64,000 nucleotides of DNA from Microstegium vimineum. Lineage: Eukaryota > Streptophyta > Magnoliopsida > Poales > Poaceae. The number at the start of each line of letters is the position of its first letter. Position 1 is the first letter of the stretch. The stretch is from assembly GCA_022036555.1 (NCBI GenBank), contig CM039137.1:27459862-27523861 (forward strand), written 5' to 3'. Made by a program: the position numbers and the translations under genes. Below are positions 35,946 through 48,883 of the stretch, in pieces. A model generated the notes under the pieces. The model ran no database searches and was not told the origin of the DNA. It was given only the letters and a program-made list of their open reading frames with translations.

Positions 35946-38234
35946 AGCAACAGACGTCGTGATGCCTTAGGCTTGTTATTCGGTTGTTATATAACCTCAT
36001 CGTTTAGAAATGTTATTAGGATGTTATTACTGTACTTATAAGTTCGTCTTACATTTGTTCAATCCTTAAAAATTAATCCCTATTATTATCTGGTTTTTCT
36101 TCGGATGTTTTCTTAAGCTAGTCCGTTAATGTCATTAATCTAACAAATGTAGGTACTGTGCATCAGTTTTAGTGTGCTGAATTTTTAGTACTAATACTGA
36201 TTCACTAGTTATCTTATCTTGGTTGCTTTTGTGAGCTTTGTAAGGATTGAAATGATTTGTTTTTGAAGGAGTGAGGCTGAGAATAGAAGTTGTCGTGTAG
36301 GCTATTTTGTGTATGAGAGCAGCCTATGATGTTTTATGGTGGAGTTGCTCTTGAGGTCGTTTGCCTGAGTTTTTCTAAACTTATTTTTACTTAAAGGGCT
36401 ATTTGGTTGTTGTCTAGTGTTCTGTGTGGTGCACTTTTGTGTGTGTTTTGTTTAGTAAAGACACTTTGCTTCTTTCTATTGCATTTCTCTCTTCTTAATG
36501 AAATGATACAAAGTTCTACTGTGTAGTTCAAGATAGAAAAATATTAGTGTTGAGTTGTTGACCTAGAAGGCTTTTAACTAAAAAGTAATGTTTATATTCA
36601 ATTGTGCATGGGAACTATAGTCTTCTATAAATTTTATGCCATTTAATGTTGTCATATAATGTGTATCCCGTCCTTGGATCATTTTAGGTATTACATGCAT
36701 TTTATGTACTCTTGAATCCTGAACTCAGCAAACTTATGTATTTACTTATTGTTGTTTGTGACGATGATCCCCTATTATTTCTTAGATTTTGATATTTATT
36801 AACGGCTTCTGTTGCACTTTGTATAGATCCTGCACTGAACAAACTTGAGCCCAACTTGGATGGAAGGACCCTCGATGATCGCTAAACTGTTGGGGCGATG
36901 TTGAGAAAGGAACTTGAAAGTTATTGGGAAAACTGTTCCCAAATGGGATAGGACAGTAGAAATTTAAGGTTTTATGTTGGAGTCGAAAGAAGGGAGCCCC
37001 CCTCTCCACATGCTCTCAGCATTTATATAAGCATGTGACAATTTACAAGCAACCCCTTGATGGGGTGAGATTGACATGCAACTACACTGCCATATTGGTA
37101 GGGGAGTTAGCCCATGTAAATATTGACTCCCCCAATAAAAGTCTAGGGAGTCTTGTCCGGCAAAACATTGTAATGTTAATTAAGTTTGTTATTGTCGTGA
37201 GTATTGTCTGTTTGGTACTTTCGAGTCGTCCAACTATTTAAGCTTTAGCTTTTTCTATGATTAGCTTTAACTTTGTCTATGAGCTAATCATACTATGGAA
37301 GAATATATCCAAGCTTGTGCTGGCACTATATTTTTCCCCACTTTTTTCACTATCGAAGGCACTATATCTTTTTTTTCACTTTTGTTCGGTTAGATTAGAT
37401 GTTTCGACTTCAATTTCTTTTACTAAATGTTAACTTTTGTAACTAGTAATAACCATCTATCATGATCTTAAGTGAATTGCAAATGCTCTTTTTTGCCAGC
37501 CTGTTGGTAATAATTCTGACAATTAATAAATACTCGCTACGTACCTATATTAGTTATCGTTTTAGAAAATATTTAAGTCAAACATTCTGAATATAAATAA
37601 TGAATAACTTTTAAATTGTTGAGTTTGGAGAAAAAAGTTATATCAATAGATTTGTCTTGAAAAATATACGTATATTATTTTTTATTAAATATTTTTGAAA
37701 AAAATAAGCAGTCAAAGTTATATTTTCTAGACCGTGTCGCTGTCCTAAACGTCAACTAAGGTCAGTATCAATGGGAGTTTAATAGAGTTTTATAGATATT
37801 AAATAGACTGATATGACACACTATTTATCAACAGGGAGATGATAAAACTGGGATTGAGGTATAGAGTATAGAGGGAGTATCTGGTAAGATTGAGGTACCC
37901 AAGATAATTCTGACAATTAATAAATATCTGGTAAGATTGAGGAACCCAGGACCTGTAACCCGTTCTGGTAAATCAACTTCCTGGCTTTGTTGTGACCCGT
38001 TCTTTCTTTGGTGTCGGGTAATTGTGTTTAATACAGTGTATGGAGCACTCGACATGTTTCCTTCACTAGCTTATGGATCCGCGCGGTGCAGAAGCTCCCC
38101 GCCGCGCTGGCCGCCGCCGTCGGCCGTCTTTGGGGACGGCGGATGATGTCGTTTCGGTCTGATAGCTTCGAGGCTGGCAGATGTGGGTCCTTGTCCGCGC
38201 GGGTTCGGAGCTCACGCCGCAGGGGACGCCAGCA
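35946..38234. other. intergenic, AT-rich, no gene seen
   Basis: No supported gene. 37530-37750 resembles a degraded Stowaway-type MITE. A 22-bp direct repeat occurs at 37509-37530 and 37905-37926. 36880-37190 has an ATTTATATAAG TATA-like box and could be an old LTR piece, but I could not find both ends. Confidence 0.45.
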
Positions 38235-38819
38235 GGAGAAAATTGCTATTCTAGGACTCCCAGATATGTGACTTTGCAAAAATAGAATTCCGAACGTTGA
38301 CATCGCTAAAACGACATCCAAAATGTTTGTACTTTGTTTTCCATGACATTTAGTGTATTAAGTCTCTTTTCTCATCTAAAATACATATATTTCCTTGTCT
38401 TGGAACTCTTTTAGCCTTCTGTCATCTACGTTGATTAGATATGGGAATTTACTGATCGGTTCATCTATCGGGAGAACGATCGGACACGAGAACGCTGCCG
38501 AGACCTAGCAGCGACACCGCAGTCCCTCTCGGCCTTCGCCCCTCCTTCCCTTCCGTGGTGCACGTCGCCCCTCATTCCCTCCCCTGCCTCGTGCCCGATG
38601 TTGGATGGAGCCAGCAATCCTGGTGCCATGGACACGCCGGGTAAAACAGTCCAAAGAAAAGAGAAATACATGTATTTAGATGAGAAAAGAGACTTAATAC
38701 ACTAAATATCATGAAAAACTAAGTCCAAACGTTTCGGATGTCATTTTAGCGATATCAACGATAGGAATCTTATTTTAGCAGAACCACATGTTTAGAGTCC
38801 TAGAATAGTAATTTTCTCC
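38235..38819. mobile_element. Mutator-like element with long TIRs (small)
   Basis: The left arm (38235 to about 38400) and right arm (about 38650 to 38819) are inverted copies of roughly 165 bp starting GGAGAAAATTG; Mutator termini commonly start with a similar GAGA-AATTG. The core of about 250 bp (38400-38650) is GC-rich and unlike the arms, as in Pack-MULEs. The flanking 9-mers do not match, so the target duplication is lost or the ends are off. Confidence 0.75.
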
Positions 38820-39746
38820 TCTCTCTCGAGTTACCTTGTGAATTTGTAATTGATGAAAAGTCATGTGGAATCAGATGTACGAATTGACGGACTAGATTAA
38901 AAGGCGACGTGGCTGAATAAAATGCCAGAGCTTGAACTCTGAATTCTAAAGGTAAAGTCTTAAAGATAAGTGGAAGAGGCATAGCACCGGCTGCACATAC
39001 ACTGCCGCTAATATTTCTATATAGCCTTTTTCTTTGGTTTTTTTAAACGTATCTGTCCTCTGGGCTTCAAAACTGCAGGGTTTACATTGAACGAAAAATA
39101 ATAAAATTTTGCAGTTGAGAGTCAACATCAGTCTTGGAAGTTGAGAGAGTGAGGAGATGCAAATATGAGAGACATGCCGTAATAATTTTGCATGGGCATG
39201 TCATGTCGGCATTTGATCGAGCACCTTGTATACATAACAAATAGGAGTGCTACTATAGGAGGAGGAGCTACGCTACAGCTGCTAACGTGCTCAACATCTA
39301 TCTTCGGCAAGCACTGGGCACAGACGCGCAGTACGCTGGCTCTCGATTGGAAAGTCCACTGTTAGTGGATGCTGTGCTTTACGTGCTGGATGACTATGTT
39401 CATGTGTACACATAATAAAAGCAAGGTTAGTGGTGTACAACAGCTGTCCGATAAGTAATTATATCACAGGAATACATCAATACAGGATATCATCTCTCAG
39501 TGTGAGTAGTAATAATATATTAAAAATGGATATGTATGTATCTTCTTATGCTAATATATCAGCATATTATAACCAAATGTTAATGTTAATAACGACTCTT
39601 GGTTTCAGAAGTAAAGTGTTGGCGAGTGTCACAAAAATGAGAAAATAACAGATCTGAATGGATAGTAAAATAGATGTACTAAAAAATCAACATATAATTT
39701 AAGAATGAAGAGAGTAGTTAACTAATTTTATATAGGATTAACAATG
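38820..39746. other. intergenic, no gene seen
   Basis: AT-rich, short open frames only; nothing recognised. Confidence 0.5.
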
Positions 39747-40827
39747 AGTCATAGCTAGCTGATCCAAATATGGTCCTGCTCCATTCAAACATGTCGTAAA
39801 TCTGCTTCATTCGGGTTCGGGCGCCCCTCTACACGGAAACAAACACGTTCCATAGATTTTCCCTGCATGTGTTTGGATTGAGGGTTTAACCGAGTTCAGC
39901 TGGGTTCATGTGTGTTCGATCCAGTTCAACCCATGTTTGGATGAAAAGTGAAGTGTGTTGGGTTTGACCCGGTAGAGAATATACCGTGAAGATGCAGGTT
40001 CATTGGATACCTCCAAAAACATCGAACCACGCCGACCCGCATCCTCCTCTCGCGTTATCCTCACCCGTCCCGACTCGACGCGCCGCTCGTGAGGTTCTGC
40101 GACGCTGGGGCGGAAGCCGCCGCTCACCCCTCCCAGATCCGGCGGCGCCAGCACCTCCCCGTCCGGCGGTGCCCTCCCTCCCTGCTCCCGCGCAGGGCGG
40201 GGCGGGGCAAGGCCGCCGCTGCAGGGCGAGTCGGGGCGGTGCAGCAGCAGGCCGCCGGGGCATGTCGCGGGCGTCGGGGCGAGCTCGCCGATGCGCGGCC
40301 GCCGGGGTGGGGTGAGGCGAGGCCACCGCTGCAGGGCGCGCTTGCCGGTGCGAGGCCGCCGGGGCGGGGCAATAGCAGGCCGTCGGGGCGGATCACGGCA
40401 GTCGGGGCAGAGCAGGGCGGGGCAAGCTCGCCGGTGCGTGGCCGGCGGGGCGGGGCTATGCGAGGCCGCCGCTGCAGGGCGGTGTAGCGCTCGCATGCGA
40501 CCAGAGTGGGAGGAGGAAGAAGGGTACGCCACTGACAAACAGGACCTACCTGTTAATGACCCAACCCCTTTCTGGATGTCCTTCCAACCAAACACGGAAC
40601 TAGAATCGACCTTATTCTTCAAACCAAACAAGGAACGAGTTTAACCTAACCCACAAAACTGGGTCAGGTCCAATCTATCCCACATCATTCCCAAACCAAA
40701 CGCATGGTTAGTCATAGCTGATCCAAATATGGTCCTCCTCCATTCAAACATGTCGTAAATCTGCTTCATTCGGGTTCGGGCACCCCTCTACACGGAAACA
40801 AACACGTTCCATAGATTTTCCCTGCAC
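39747..40827. repeat. direct duplication (about 110-120 bp) flanking an inserted GC-rich block
   Basis: Bases 39753-39868 and 40715-40827 are near-identical direct copies. Between them (about 39869-40711) lies an insertion whose ends are loosely inverted (TGTGTTTGGATTG / CCAAACCAAACGCA) and whose core (40080-40500) is a very GC-rich mix of GGCGGGGC-type repeats. The right copy lies directly upstream of the UBLCP1 gene. Open frames on both strands of the core reflect composition. Confidence 0.75.
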
Positions 40828-40943
40828 AAACTAGGCTTCTTGGTCCGTTTTCCTTCCCCATTTCCTTCCTCTCCTGGCACGGGTCGGGGGACGAATCGAA
40901 CCCTGCGTTCTCTCCTATTCGAACTTCCTCGCAGTCAAAGGCC

Positions 40944-43900
40944 ATGGCGGACACGGCCTCGTCCTCATCGGCAGCGGGACCCTCGGCGGTAGACGCGGCT
41001 TCTCTCGCCGCGGTGGCGGAGGCGGCGCCGCCGGAGGAGATGACGCTGGTGGTGAAGTGGCGCGGGCAGGAGCAGACGGTGCGGATGGTGGGGGACGATA
41101 CGCTGGGTGAGCTCAAACTGCGCATCTGCGAGGTCACAGGGGTGCTCCCCAAGCGTCAGACGCTGCTCTACCCCAAGCTCATACTCAAGGACATCGACGA
41201 CTCCACCCTCCTCTCCTCCATCCCATTCAAGCCCAATGGCAAGATCAGCATGATCGGGTAAGCGATGCGATTCCTTGTCCCTTCCTCCTCCTCAAACCCC
41301 TCCCATCTCCTCGCTTGCGTGATTTCGGTTCAACGCGTGGTTGGCGTGGAATTGGAGGGTTAGTCTGTGAGTATCTGCCGGGCCGCCGGGTACTGGTTGC
41401 CGAATGGATCGGAGTTTGGAGAGGTATACTTGGTGGGGATCATGGGCTAGTGTTCTTATTTTAAGACGGGAATGGTGAGGGCTGGTGCTAGAATACCCGA
41501 TCGGCAAACCCTAGCTTGTTTGGACTCCTTTGGTTGATCTGTCTGCGTCGTGGTGTTCGTTATCTAATCGTGGTGCTTCGTTAGGCCTGTGACTTGAGAT
41601 AGTGGAGTGGAGTTTTCTGGGGTTATGAAACCCCAGACCCCTATCTCCATTTTTTGTGTTTGCGATTTGAGAACCTTTTCGTGGGTTGTTCAAGTGGATA
41701 GGTGATGATGGCAGAAGCATGTGCTAGGTTCAGTTTGGTCTTATAGAGATCGGAATAAGATGTTTTAGCTGTGACAGATGTTACCACCTGCTCGAACCAT
41801 AAACAATTGCAGTTTGAGTTACATATTCACATTTTGCTGTAAGGTGATGACTGACGATCAGTTAATTTTGATTTTGATTAGCTTGAATGCACCAAGGACC
41901 AAACCATTTGTGTAGTATTTGATGTTAGCATGTTACTACATTGATGATGGACAATTTTCCAAATCCTACAAATCTTAGTTTGGACTTTCTGGATTTTAGT
42001 TTACTTACCATACCGGTGATTACTTGAGGCCCTTTGGTAATGTCTGTCTTCAATTGACATGTTACATAGATAATATGATCTGATTTATTATTTCAGAGAA
42101 ATATAATCTGTTTAAAATTTGATAGATGGTGTTGGACATCCTAATCTCAAAAATATATTGGCACTTCCTATTAAGAACTTCTCAAACAAACAAATTTTAT
42201 TTTGGCCAGAACCTATATTCTACAGATTCTGTTTACTTGTGTAACTTACCAAGTAACAAAGTTTCGCCAAATCTCCCAAATTTAGACCATTGCCCGTTGA
42301 TTTTTGTTAAGATGCATCTGTGCTCTGCACCCTATGCTTAATCCGTACAACCATCCTATGAAGCTTTTGTTTTCTGTTTGGACTGCCTTGCGGTAAATTT
42401 GCTTTTGATTTTTCTTCGACATAGGTGGACTATGAGTTCGTGGCTATCTAGATTCTTTGGCCTTGTTTGAATGCATATGTATCTTTCCTCAATTCACATG
42501 TGTTGGAGTGGAACTTAATTCAATTACACACTCATATCGCTCCAACACGTGGTTTGAGGAGATACATGTGCATCCAAACAAGGCGCTAGTGTACAGTGGG
42601 TGGGATGAGACAGTTTGAGCATAAAGATGCATCTTGAGTTGTGAGATACTTGCACACTAAGTGTGCATTACTATCGGGGTGAGAACCTTCATATGTGTAG
42701 CAGCTAGATTTTCATACCTGCTGATTTGGTAAGATAATGCATAATTTTCACTTGAATACCACTCCCAAATTCGATTTTGAAATCTTTTTTAAGTTTTAAA
42801 ATATCTGATTGGCAGTTATTACTGTAGCTTTTAGTGAATCCTATTTGATTTCTAGGGAGTATCTCTCTGAACCATAATAAGCAATTAAGTGGTCATACTG
42901 TCATAGTGAAGTATTTGTTGTGCGCAATGGACCAGTTGTCTTATGTTTACTCAACATCCAGCAAGGTTATATAATTCATGTAAAACTTTTTAATCATTCC
43001 TTTACTGTGACCTTATATCTCAAACAATATGCTTATGTTTGAAATATCAAATTTCAGACTATCTGGTTTCCTCCCTATATTTGGAAGGTTGTCACTGTTT
43101 CCTCATAGTAATTTGTATGTATTTTAAAGTTGCCTCTTCTAAATTTCAGTACTATTGAAGAAGAAATATTTGTCGGCCAAGAGGATGATCCGGAGTTACT
43201 TGATGATTTTGACTTTGAGCAGAATGAAGCTACACCCATTAAGGATAAAGATGTCTACAAGCAAAAATTAAGGCGGCGTGCAAGTCATTATAAGGTACAT
43301 TTTATTATTTCTCAATTTAATGCTATATGGTTTACATTTTTTTTTACCTATAGTAAAGTCTATATTCACTTTGTTATCTGAGCATGATTACTTAACCATA
43401 ACTAAGTGTCTCTTGTTTTCTCTACCTAATTTTAATACTGGTGTTGACAAGAACAGTTAGAAGTGTGTGATGTTGCTTTTGTGTTGATGCTGTTACTACA
43501 ATGTTAAAGTTTGGCAATGATTCATATGCTTTTTGGTGTTTATTTATAGATCAAGCTCTTGAATCCATGCCGCAAAGGAAAGAAGCTGCTTGTCCTTGAC
43601 ATTGACTATACTCTGTTTGACCATAAGTCAACAGCTTCGAATCCTATGGAACTCATGCGCCCATGTAAGGGGACGTTTCAGCACCACTGCTAATCTGCTA
43701 TGTTCCTGTAGTGTGCTGTCATTTAATTTGTGTGCCATAATCCTCTTTACAGATCTTCACCAGTTCCTCACAGCTGCATATTCAAAATATGACATCATGA
43801 TATGGTCAGCAACTAGGTAAGCGTTTTGGCACCACCCTTGTCTTTCAGCTAATTGGTTATGATTCTGATTTGAAACTGCTAAGGCAAACTACTACTACTA

Positions 43901-44444
43901 ATAATAATACCTTTGACCCTTGGACGCAGTATGAAATGGGTGGAGTTGAAAATGGAACAACTTGGAGTTCTTGGCAACCCTGACTACAAAATTACTGCTC
44001 TTATGGATCACTTGGCTATGATAACTGTGCAATCCGAAAATCAAAGTAGAAAGAAAACTTTTGACTGCAAACCTCTTGGTGTCATTTGGGCTCAATTCCC
44101 TGAGGTTAGTATCCTATTTCTGTGCTTCTTGTATTACCAATTTAATGTGAAACCGTGTTGGGTTCTCATCCAATTATTTGCTCACTTACTATGTGCAGTA
44201 CTACAACGAAAAGAACACCATCATATTTGATGACCTAAGAAGGAATTTCGTCATGAATCCACAGAACGGTCTAGTGATCAAGCCATTCAGGAAAGCGCAC
44301 TCGAACAGGCATGACGATCACGAGCTGGTGAAGCTTACACACTACCTGCTTTCGATTGGAGACCTAGAAGATCTCAGCAAGCTGGACCACGGTAAATGGG
44401 AGTCCTTTGTAGATGAGAGCGCAAAGAGACGCAAGCGCTCTTAG
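40944..44444 (+). CDS. UBLCP1: ubiquitin-like domain CTD phosphatase (UBLCP1)
   Basis: Six exons: 40944-41257, 43150-43294, 43550-43664, 43753-43816, 43930-44104, 44199-44444; 1059 nt, 352 aa, GT-AG and in frame throughout. Residues about 34-107 are a ubiquitin-like domain; the first 30 are Ala/Ser-rich. The HAD/FCP1-type phosphatase domain has the DxDxT motif LVLDIDYTLF (Asp170 nucleophile, Asp172), the WSAT block and the acidic IIFDDLRRNF motif. Animal UBLCP1 dephosphorylates the nuclear 26S proteasome through UBL binding to Rpn1; the same role is inferred here. The C-terminus ends in a basic KRRKR stretch, a possible nuclear signal. Intron 1 (1.9 kb) hosts a MITE. The start fits the first ATG after a GC-rich leader. 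Confidence 0.95.
42459..42584. mobile_element. MITE in UBLCP1 intron 1
   Basis: 126 bp, almost fully palindromic: GGCCTTGTTTGAATGCATAT at the left and the near-complement ATGTGCATCCAAACAAGGC at the right, with inverted similarity for about 50 bp. No clear target duplication. Confidence 0.8.
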
Positions 44445-46123
44445 CTTCCTTCGGTATAGTGTCTTTCAGAAAGAAAAAACAGAACGCCTATTTTGTTTTG
44501 TTTTCAGTGCTATGTATAGCACGCAGATTAGAGTAACGGAATGACCAGGACAATCCAAGGATTTACTTAGGACATTTTGGGGCTTCAACCTGGTTAGTAC
44601 TTCCTGAATCTCTTCTCAGTTAAAACTTGAATCTTACACTGATTTTTGCCCATTGTTGTGCCCCACGCTGACTTCCCTTCCAGCTTGCCTCTGTAGTTGT
44701 CTGCAACAATTATTAGGCTGCTGAACCATTCATGAGCATGGTCCTTGTTGCATTATGATGGGGACCTTGACTGGGCTGAGTTGGGTGTACTTAGTAGTAG
44801 GGGTCTTCTGATGAGACTAGCTGCTTCTGGCTCTTGTAAGGCCACCATAATATCGAGTGATGGTGCTGATGCTGCAGGCCGTATGACATGTGTGTAGGAA
44901 ACACTGAACGTTATGGTCCCGGTCTAGCGCGTGCAGCTGTCTGTTCATAATTCAGCGTGTCCGTAGCCGCGAGGACCGTCTTGATAAATACTCGTTGCTT
45001 GCTTATGCTGAAAGGGGGCAGCTGTACTGGAGTCAATATTTACTGGGCAGAGACAGACCTGTGGTAGTATTTGGTGCGACAACTGTGTATGAAGGGGTGG
45101 TGGTTGGGGTTTAATACCCGTGTCAAATGCCAGATTATTATTAGCAAACATATGCCCGCTTTAGAGCTTCGGTGCTGAACCTCTGTGGCCATTTAAGTAT
45201 AATAACCACGCAAGTCTGAAACATTATTTTTTTGTTGTTAGATAGAGAGGCCTGCCCAAGGTTAACATATCTGGGAACACGTCACCGTACTCGGCAGGAC
45301 GACATCAATTGGGACTTTTGGAGAGATGAACAGACACTATTGGACATTGGTAGTGTTGGCCTTTTTTGTTATGGAAATTTCGGCAGAACTGGGGTTCTGT
45401 TCTGTATCTGGATCGTGGTGGATGATCCATGATGTCGCAGCACTGCCATCTGCGTCGTCACCTGCCATCGGTAATAATAAGCATTTTAATTCTTTGCCCC
45501 GTTGCCTCCCAACCCGGCGACCATCAAACGGTGCCCCCCACTGGTTTCACTTGTGCTTCAGAGGATAGTGGCAGGCGGAACGGGATGAAATACCAAATGC
45601 CACTGAGCTTCCCTTCTCGCACCCAAGCTTGAGGGCAAGTCGCATTTCCAATTTCGAGCTACTGCATTGGAAACGTCGCCTTGGTCTTGCGGATGTTTTC
45701 ATCCTGATTTTGGGCTGTTCTTCTCTCGTGGTTACGCAACCAGGCTCGTCCGGTAGCGTAATCGGCAAACAAAGATCCAGCCAGCCTCAAACTGAAGTCA
45801 ATTCCAGCAAACAAGAAACACCGTACAACAGAAGTGGTCATTTATGCAGCATTACATGATGGTTCAGTACAGATTACACGGACGCTGAAGACTTCCAGGG
45901 AGGATGCAGGTTTGTAGGAGGGTGGTCAGATTTGGGGCTGTTTGGCTTTACAACAGCAGGCAGGACGATCCACGGACGCATACACGGCATGGCACAGAGA
46001 GAGATGGAGAGGCAGATGGTCTTTTTGTGACGCACTACTTGGTTACACGAAATGACAGCAGATATATGGGAGTAAAATATGATCATGTAGTAGTAGCAGC
46101 AGCAGCTAGGTAAAAAATGGTTG
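44445..46123. other. 3' flanks of two convergent genes, no further gene seen
   Basis: Contains the 3' UTRs of UBLCP1 (plus) and of the USP-like gene (minus). Short open frames around 45230-45860 have no recognisable domain. Confidence 0.5.
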
Positions 46124-48468
46124 TCAGGCCAACAGCCAGAAGTTCTTCTGCCACCGGGTGCTGACGAGGTACCCACCGACGCCCTTGCTCTGCTTCCTCA
46201 CCGCCAGCGTCAGGCACTCCGCCTGGTTGATGCACTGCTCCACAAACTCCTCGCTGCTGCTCCGCAGGAAGCTGCAAAATAGAAAATTGAATTGCAGAAG
46301 AGACGTTTGGAATTTGCTCAAAAACGGCTGGTTATCACTGAGGTCAAGAGTGCATTTGCCTTAATCCAACCTACCACTGAGGTTCAGATGCCCCTCCACA
46401 TGTGATGTGACATAGAAGCAAAAGTGTATCTCGCTGGTAGCTGTGTGTAGGGTTCTTGCTTTATTTGGGAGAGTTGTATCTAGAAGGACAGGCATAGCAT
46501 CTGCGATTTATGGATTGCACATGGCGCTGCATCCTAAAGCGTTGTTTTCACCCCAAAGGCATGGACCCTAGTATTGAACGGTGGTGAGCAACGATTCTCT
46601 ACGGATAGTTTGGCCACCACTTGTGAGTAGGGCCTCTCATAATTACATTTTTTTACCTTCTTTTTATTCAAAATAGTACATTGAGACTCAAACCAACTAA
46701 CCAAGTGCCAATCAGCTTAGGCTCTGTTCGGCTTCTATTTTTCTGGCTTCTTTCGGCTTCTTCAGCAGTAACTCTGTTCCTGCTTTTTTCAGCCAAATCA
46801 GCCGTTCGACTGGCTTATAATATAAGCCGAACAGAGCCTTACTCCAGAACCTTGACCTACTGTTTTTAGGATTATTTACCTGAGAGAGGATAAGCTAACA
46901 TCTGACAATAGTCGAATATTCTGCTGGCATGCATAGATATATAAATTACTACTGAAGTAGTAGCTCTGAAGTCTAAGCTTGGTTTTTCATTTTTAAACGA
47001 AACACTAAGGATTGGCATCATGCGAGATTCTCTCGCCACCATTTTACTATCCATAGTTGACCTCTGAGCTCTGAGAGCTTCACATTTCCAAGACATATAT
47101 ATGCATACATAGTGGATAAGATAGAAAGGGGTATGGTGCTGATCGAGTGCCTTACCAGCTTAGCCAGCAGTAGGGAGATGGCTTGCACTGGCTGAGCACC
47201 AGCACGGAGGCCTCCAGCTTCTTCACCTGGCTGAGCACGGTGCCCAGCTTGGGTCCTTGGATCACAAGCGCCTCAACCTCCACCTACCATCATTCACACC
47301 CATTTCTCTTCGTGAGCTATCATGACCTTCTTTACATTTACAGGCCACAACACAACAAAACAAAGGAACAGCTGATGCACCTCTACACTTAAGCAGGCAG
47401 GTGCAGAGACAACGAAATAACTATGGCTTTTGATTGAAGCAAACAAAAACCATCATGGCTTATGATTTCAGATTTTAGGGGACCAGGGAGGAAATGGAGA
47501 GCCCCCACAGGCTGTTGCTTACTACTCCATTTCTATTACAAAGGAATCCTTTGTAGTAGAAATGGAGAGGCATGTTGATTGATATATATGGTGCCCTTTT
47601 GGTCTGTCTGGGATCTAGATCCTGATCCATGCAGAGGTGCAGACACAAAAGTGGATCCCTGATCTCATCTATGATCTCCCCAACTGGTTACAAGTCTAAA
47701 AAGGCAATCTTAAGCCCTCAGGTGATGAGTGACTTCTCCAGATTACCTAACATCCAGAATCCTTTTTTTTTTTAATAATAACTGTCATGAACCCATGAAG
47801 TGCACATAGTATTACTGATCCTTTTGTTTGTGTCATATTGTTTTTTAATTAACTCCTACTTATCATCTTGTTGGTGTAATTTTTTTCAGTAGTTAACTAC
47901 TACTAGTAATTCTCTTGTGCATGGCTCCAAGCATATGCGACCAAAACAAGGCTGTAACTTCAAATGTGCACTGCTTACGAGTAAATTATAGCTAAGCTTC
48001 CACTAATTAACCAGTGAGCGAATGAATGCAAATGCATATGTGTTGCAGATCGATGCGCACCTCTGGCCTGGAGGCCTTGCAGAGCGTGCCGAGCGAGTTG
48101 GCGAGGGAGGAGGCCTCCTCGCCCCTGCCGCTGCCGGAGTGCGGCAGGACGTGGAGCAGCGTGAGGAAGTCGCCCTTGTTGGCGACGTGGGTGAGCGCCC
48201 ACATCATGGCGTGCTTAGAGCCGGAGGTCTCGTCCACCACCACCATCACCCGCTTCCTCGGGGCCTCCGCCTGCTGCTTCACGCCGTACCCGCCGGCGGC
48301 GGCGCCGTAGCCCCTCGCGGCCGCGGCAGCGGCCCGCTTCTTGGACCACCGCCGGGAGCCCCTCCTCCCCGCGCCGCCGTACTCCTGCTGCAGGCCGCCG
48401 CAGACCCCTTCGTCGCCGTTGCTCGCGCTCAGCTGCCTCAGGAAGCGGTCCCCCGCGCTGCTCGCCAT
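46124..48468 (-). CDS. universal stress protein (UspA-like) family protein
   Basis: Three exons (minus): 48468-48061, 47283-47156, 46271-46124; 684 nt, 227 aa, in frame with GT-AG introns. Residues 1-70 are a Gly/Ala-rich basic extension (RRGSRRWSKKR near 35-45), which could direct nuclear or organellar location. The USP fold starts at about 72 (KRVMVVVDETSGSKHAMMWAL), continues through the second strand (FLTLLHVLP) and into exon 2 (VEVEALVIQGPKLGTVLSQV, LVLSQCKPS). The GxxGx9G(S/T) ATP-binding loop is not recognisable, as in the non-nucleotide-binding subgroup, so any signalling or stress role is by family only. A Tourist-like MITE lies in intron 2. Confidence 0.88.
46720..46838. mobile_element. 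Tourist-like MITE in intron 2 of the USP-like gene
   Basis: 119 bp with perfect 15-bp inverted ends (GGCTCTGTTCGGCTT / AAGCCGAACAGAGCC) and TTA target duplications at 46717-46719 and 46839-46841, the signature of PIF/Harbinger MITEs. Confidence 0.92.
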
Positions 48469-48881
48469 CTACTACCAGCTAGTTCTAGCTTCCCGCCCGC
48501 CTACTGCCTAGCTGCGTGCTGCGCGAATGCAATGCGCTCGAAACTGTGCGAGTGCGAGCAAAGCAAGCTAAGGTGGCGTGCTGGTGCAAGCTCTGCAAGG
48601 AGGAGGAGGACGACGAGTACCGTGTGCGGTGTGATATGATATGGCTACGTGCAGAGGGGAGAGCGCATCGTGGAGAGCTAGCTATATGGCGAGCGAGGCG
48701 TGGATCGGAGGAGGAAAGGACAAGGCCGCGTAAAGCAGAGGTGGTCACGAGCGTATTGGCCTAGCAGCGCCACTGCAACCTTATTAATTAATTAAATAGT
48801 ACTCCTAGCTAGATGCAGGCATACAGTATATTCTAGTCACCTCAGCTCAGCTTAAAAAAAGGTTGGCGGTGAAAAAAAAAG
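48469..48881. other. upstream region of the USP-like gene
   Basis: 5' flank of the minus-strand gene; 5' UTR and promoter expected, no decisive element seen. Confidence 0.45.
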
Positions 48882-48883
48882 TA

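Noticed and set aside
36880..37190. Possible old LTR with a TATA-like ATTTATATAAG
   Set aside because: I could not find TG...CA ends, a polypurine tract or a second copy.
39906..40644. Open frames on both strands in the GC-rich block upstream of UBLCP1
   Set aside because: They encode Arg/Pro/Ala repeats from GGCGGGGC-type DNA and lie inside an insertion; composition explains them.
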